The position numbers were made by a program, and so were the translations under genes. Of a stretch of 6,810 nt of DNA, positions 5,656 through 6,810 are shown piece after piece. Below the pieces are notes generated by a model. The model was not told where the DNA came from and ran no database searches. It saw only the letters and a list, made by a program, of their open reading frames with translations. This stretch comes from Deltaproteobacteria bacterium RIFCSPHIGHO2_12_FULL_43_9. Its GTDB lineage: Bacteria > Bdellovibrionota > O2-12-FULL-43-9. Each line of letters opens with the position of its first letter. Position 1 is the first letter of the stretch. The stretch covers positions 12,039-18,848 of the forward strand of contig MGRR01000131.1 in NCBI GenBank assembly GCA_001798265.1, in the 5' to 3' direction.

Positions 5656-6752
5656 TGAGGCGCGAGCCATTATTTGATTTGTGGATTCTTCTAATAACCC
5701 TCATCCTGGTAATGATCGGCCTCATAATGGTTTTCTCAACAAGCAGCATACTGGCGCAGGAACGCTACGATGATGCTTATTACTTCATAAAAAAACAGAT
5801 CATTTATGTTGTTTTAGGCTTAGGTCTTTTAGTTACCTTAATGAATATAGATTATCATTCGTTTAAAAAACCTGTTTATCTTCTTCTTGGAATCGCCTTC
5901 ATCCTGCTGATTTTAGTTTTAATTCCGGGAATAGGCGTAAGAGTTGCCGGCGCCAGACGCTGGATTAACATCGGCATTATGAGATTTCAGCCGGCCGAGC
6001 TATTAAAACTTTCATTGGTAATCTGGCTGGCCTATTCGTTAGATAAAAAGGGTGATTTGGTTAAATCATTCAAATTTGGCGTGTTTCCTCACCTGTTGGT
6101 AACCGGAATTTTCATTTTCCTGCTTTTGATGCAACCAGATTTCGGAACAGCTGCTGTATTAGGACTCATATCCGTGGGGCTACTTTTTTCTGCCGGGGTC
6201 CCCTGGGGTTATCTTGTTGGATTAGTGGTCGCAGCACTGCCCGCGGCGTATTTTATGGTCTTCAGTGTCCCTTACAGAAGAGAGAGAATTCTTGCGTTTC
6301 TGAACCCATGGCAGGATCCGGGGGACAGGGGATTTCAGATTATACAATCTTTTCTGGCGTTTTATTCCGGAAAATTTACAGGGCTGGGTTTGGGAGATGG
6401 AAGGCAGAAACTTTTTTTCCTCCCTGAGGCACACACAGATTTCATCTTTTCCGTCATTGGGGAAGAGGTTGGTCTGCTCGGGGTTTTTGCAATACTGGTT
6501 TTGTTCTTTCTCTTCGCGTTTCGTGGGTTGATGGTTGCAATAAATGCCAAAGATCAATTTGGAAGATTTCTGGCCGCAGGCATCACGCTCATGATTTCGG
6601 GACAGGCATTACTAAATATCGGCATTGTGCTGGGCCTCCTTCCAACCAAAGGATTACCTTTACCCTTTGTAAGTTTTGGCGGTTCAGCGTTGGTTATGTC
6701 ATTGGCAGCAACTGGAATATTATTAAATATTTCCTCGCAATTGGAGAAATAG
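5655..6752 (+). CDS. ftsW: Septal peptidoglycan glycosyltransferase FtsW (SEDS family)
   Basis: Polytopic inner-membrane SEDS protein that polymerises lipid II glycan strands at the division septum in partnership with the transpeptidase FtsI. From ATG 5655 it has 365 residues, normal for FtsW, with about ten hydrophobic segments starting with LWILLITLILVMIGLIMVFS (9-28). Family motifs are GARRWINIG (99-107), FQPAELLKLSLVIWLAY (111-127), QPDFGTA (160-166), the LPEAHTDFIFSVIGEE stretch (256-271), whose Asp262 is the expected catalytic residue in the large periplasmic loop, and KGLPLPFVSFGGSAL (332-346). RodA is the close paralogue; the dcw position between murD and murG makes FtsW the clear choice. 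The start overlaps the murD stop by one base. An in-frame ATG at 5622 would give 376 residues and is less likely. Confidence 0.96.
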   Translation: MRREPLFDLWILLITLILVMIGLIMVFSTSSILAQERYDDAYYFIKKQIIYVVLGLGLLVTLMNIDYHSFKKPVYLLLGIAFILLILVLIPGIGVRVAGARRWINIGIMRFQPAELLKLSLVIWLAYSLDKKGDLVKSFKFGVFPHLLVTGIFIFLLLMQPDFGTAAVLGLISVGLLFSAGVPWGYLVGLVVAALPAAYFMVFSVPYRRERILAFLNPWQDPGDRGFQIIQSFLAFYSGKFTGLGLGDGRQKLFFLPEAHTDFIFSVIGEEVGLLGVFAILVLFFLFAFRGLMVAINAKDQFGRFLAAGITLMISGQALLNIGIVLGLLPTKGLPLPFVSFGGSALVMSLAATGILLNISSQLEK

Positions 6753-6810
6753 ATGCGCTTAATATTCGCAGGTGGGGGGACTGGTGGTCATCTCTTTCCG
6801 GGAATAGCAA
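6753..6810 (+). CDS. murG: MurG N-terminus (lipid II synthase), partial at window end
   Basis: The ATG directly abuts the ftsW TAG (6750-6752) and has GGAG at 6743-6746, 6 nt upstream. The 19 visible codons read MRLIFAGGGTGGHLFPGIA, whose GGGTGGHLFP glycine-rich loop is the hallmark of MurG. MurG is a peripheral inner-membrane glycosyltransferase that adds GlcNAc from UDP-GlcNAc to lipid I, giving lipid II, the substrate of FtsW. The rest of the gene lies beyond the window. Confidence 0.95.
   Translation, partial: MRLIFAGGGTGGHLFPGIA

Overview
This window is a stretch of the division and cell wall (dcw) cluster of a Gram-negative-type bacterium. All genes lie on the + strand in the canonical order: the 3' tail of a probable ftsI, then murE, murF, mraY, murD, ftsW and the first 19 codons of murG. 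The MurE protein carries the DNPR motif of enzymes that add meso-diaminopimelate, so the peptidoglycan should be of the meso-DAP type. The gene order, a MraY very close in sequence style to proteobacterial ones, and a dispersed-repeat type common in uncultured deltaproteobacteria-like genomes suggest Desulfobacterota or a nearby phylum. This placement is an inference; no rRNA or other taxonomic marker is present.

Layout: 2-49 tail of the upstream gene; 46-1554 murE; 1551-2960 murF; 2964-4040 mraY; 4041-4308 an unusual non-coding insert; 4309-5655 murD; 5655-6752 ftsW; 6753-6810 murG (cut by the window edge). Every junction except mraY/murD is extremely tight: ATGA overlaps at ftsI/murE and murE/murF, 3 nt at murF/mraY, a TGATG overlap at murD/ftsW and direct abutment at ftsW/murG. 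This is what a translationally coupled polycistronic operon looks like. I see no promoter or intrinsic terminator inside the window.

The genes form one pathway. MurE, MurF and MurD are paralogous ATP-dependent Mur ligases building UDP-MurNAc-pentapeptide in the cytoplasm (MurD adds D-Glu, MurE meso-DAP, MurF D-Ala-D-Ala). MraY transfers it to undecaprenyl phosphate to make lipid I, MurG adds GlcNAc to make lipid II, and FtsW, a SEDS glycosyltransferase, polymerises lipid II at the septum together with FtsI.

The part that stands out is the insert between mraY and murD. It consists of six full 22-bp tandem repeats plus a partial seventh (4034-4178), followed by a REP/MITE-like palindromic element (about 4179-4299). 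The sequence GAGGTAGA occurs at both edges. On the left it is the end of mraY including its stop codon; on the right it is the Shine-Dalgarno of murD. Removing 266 bp between the two copies would leave a 2-nt mraY/murD gap like the other junctions, so this looks like a recent insertion into an essential operon that kept both the mraY stop and the murD ribosome binding site. I found no new protein system; the coding content is standard.
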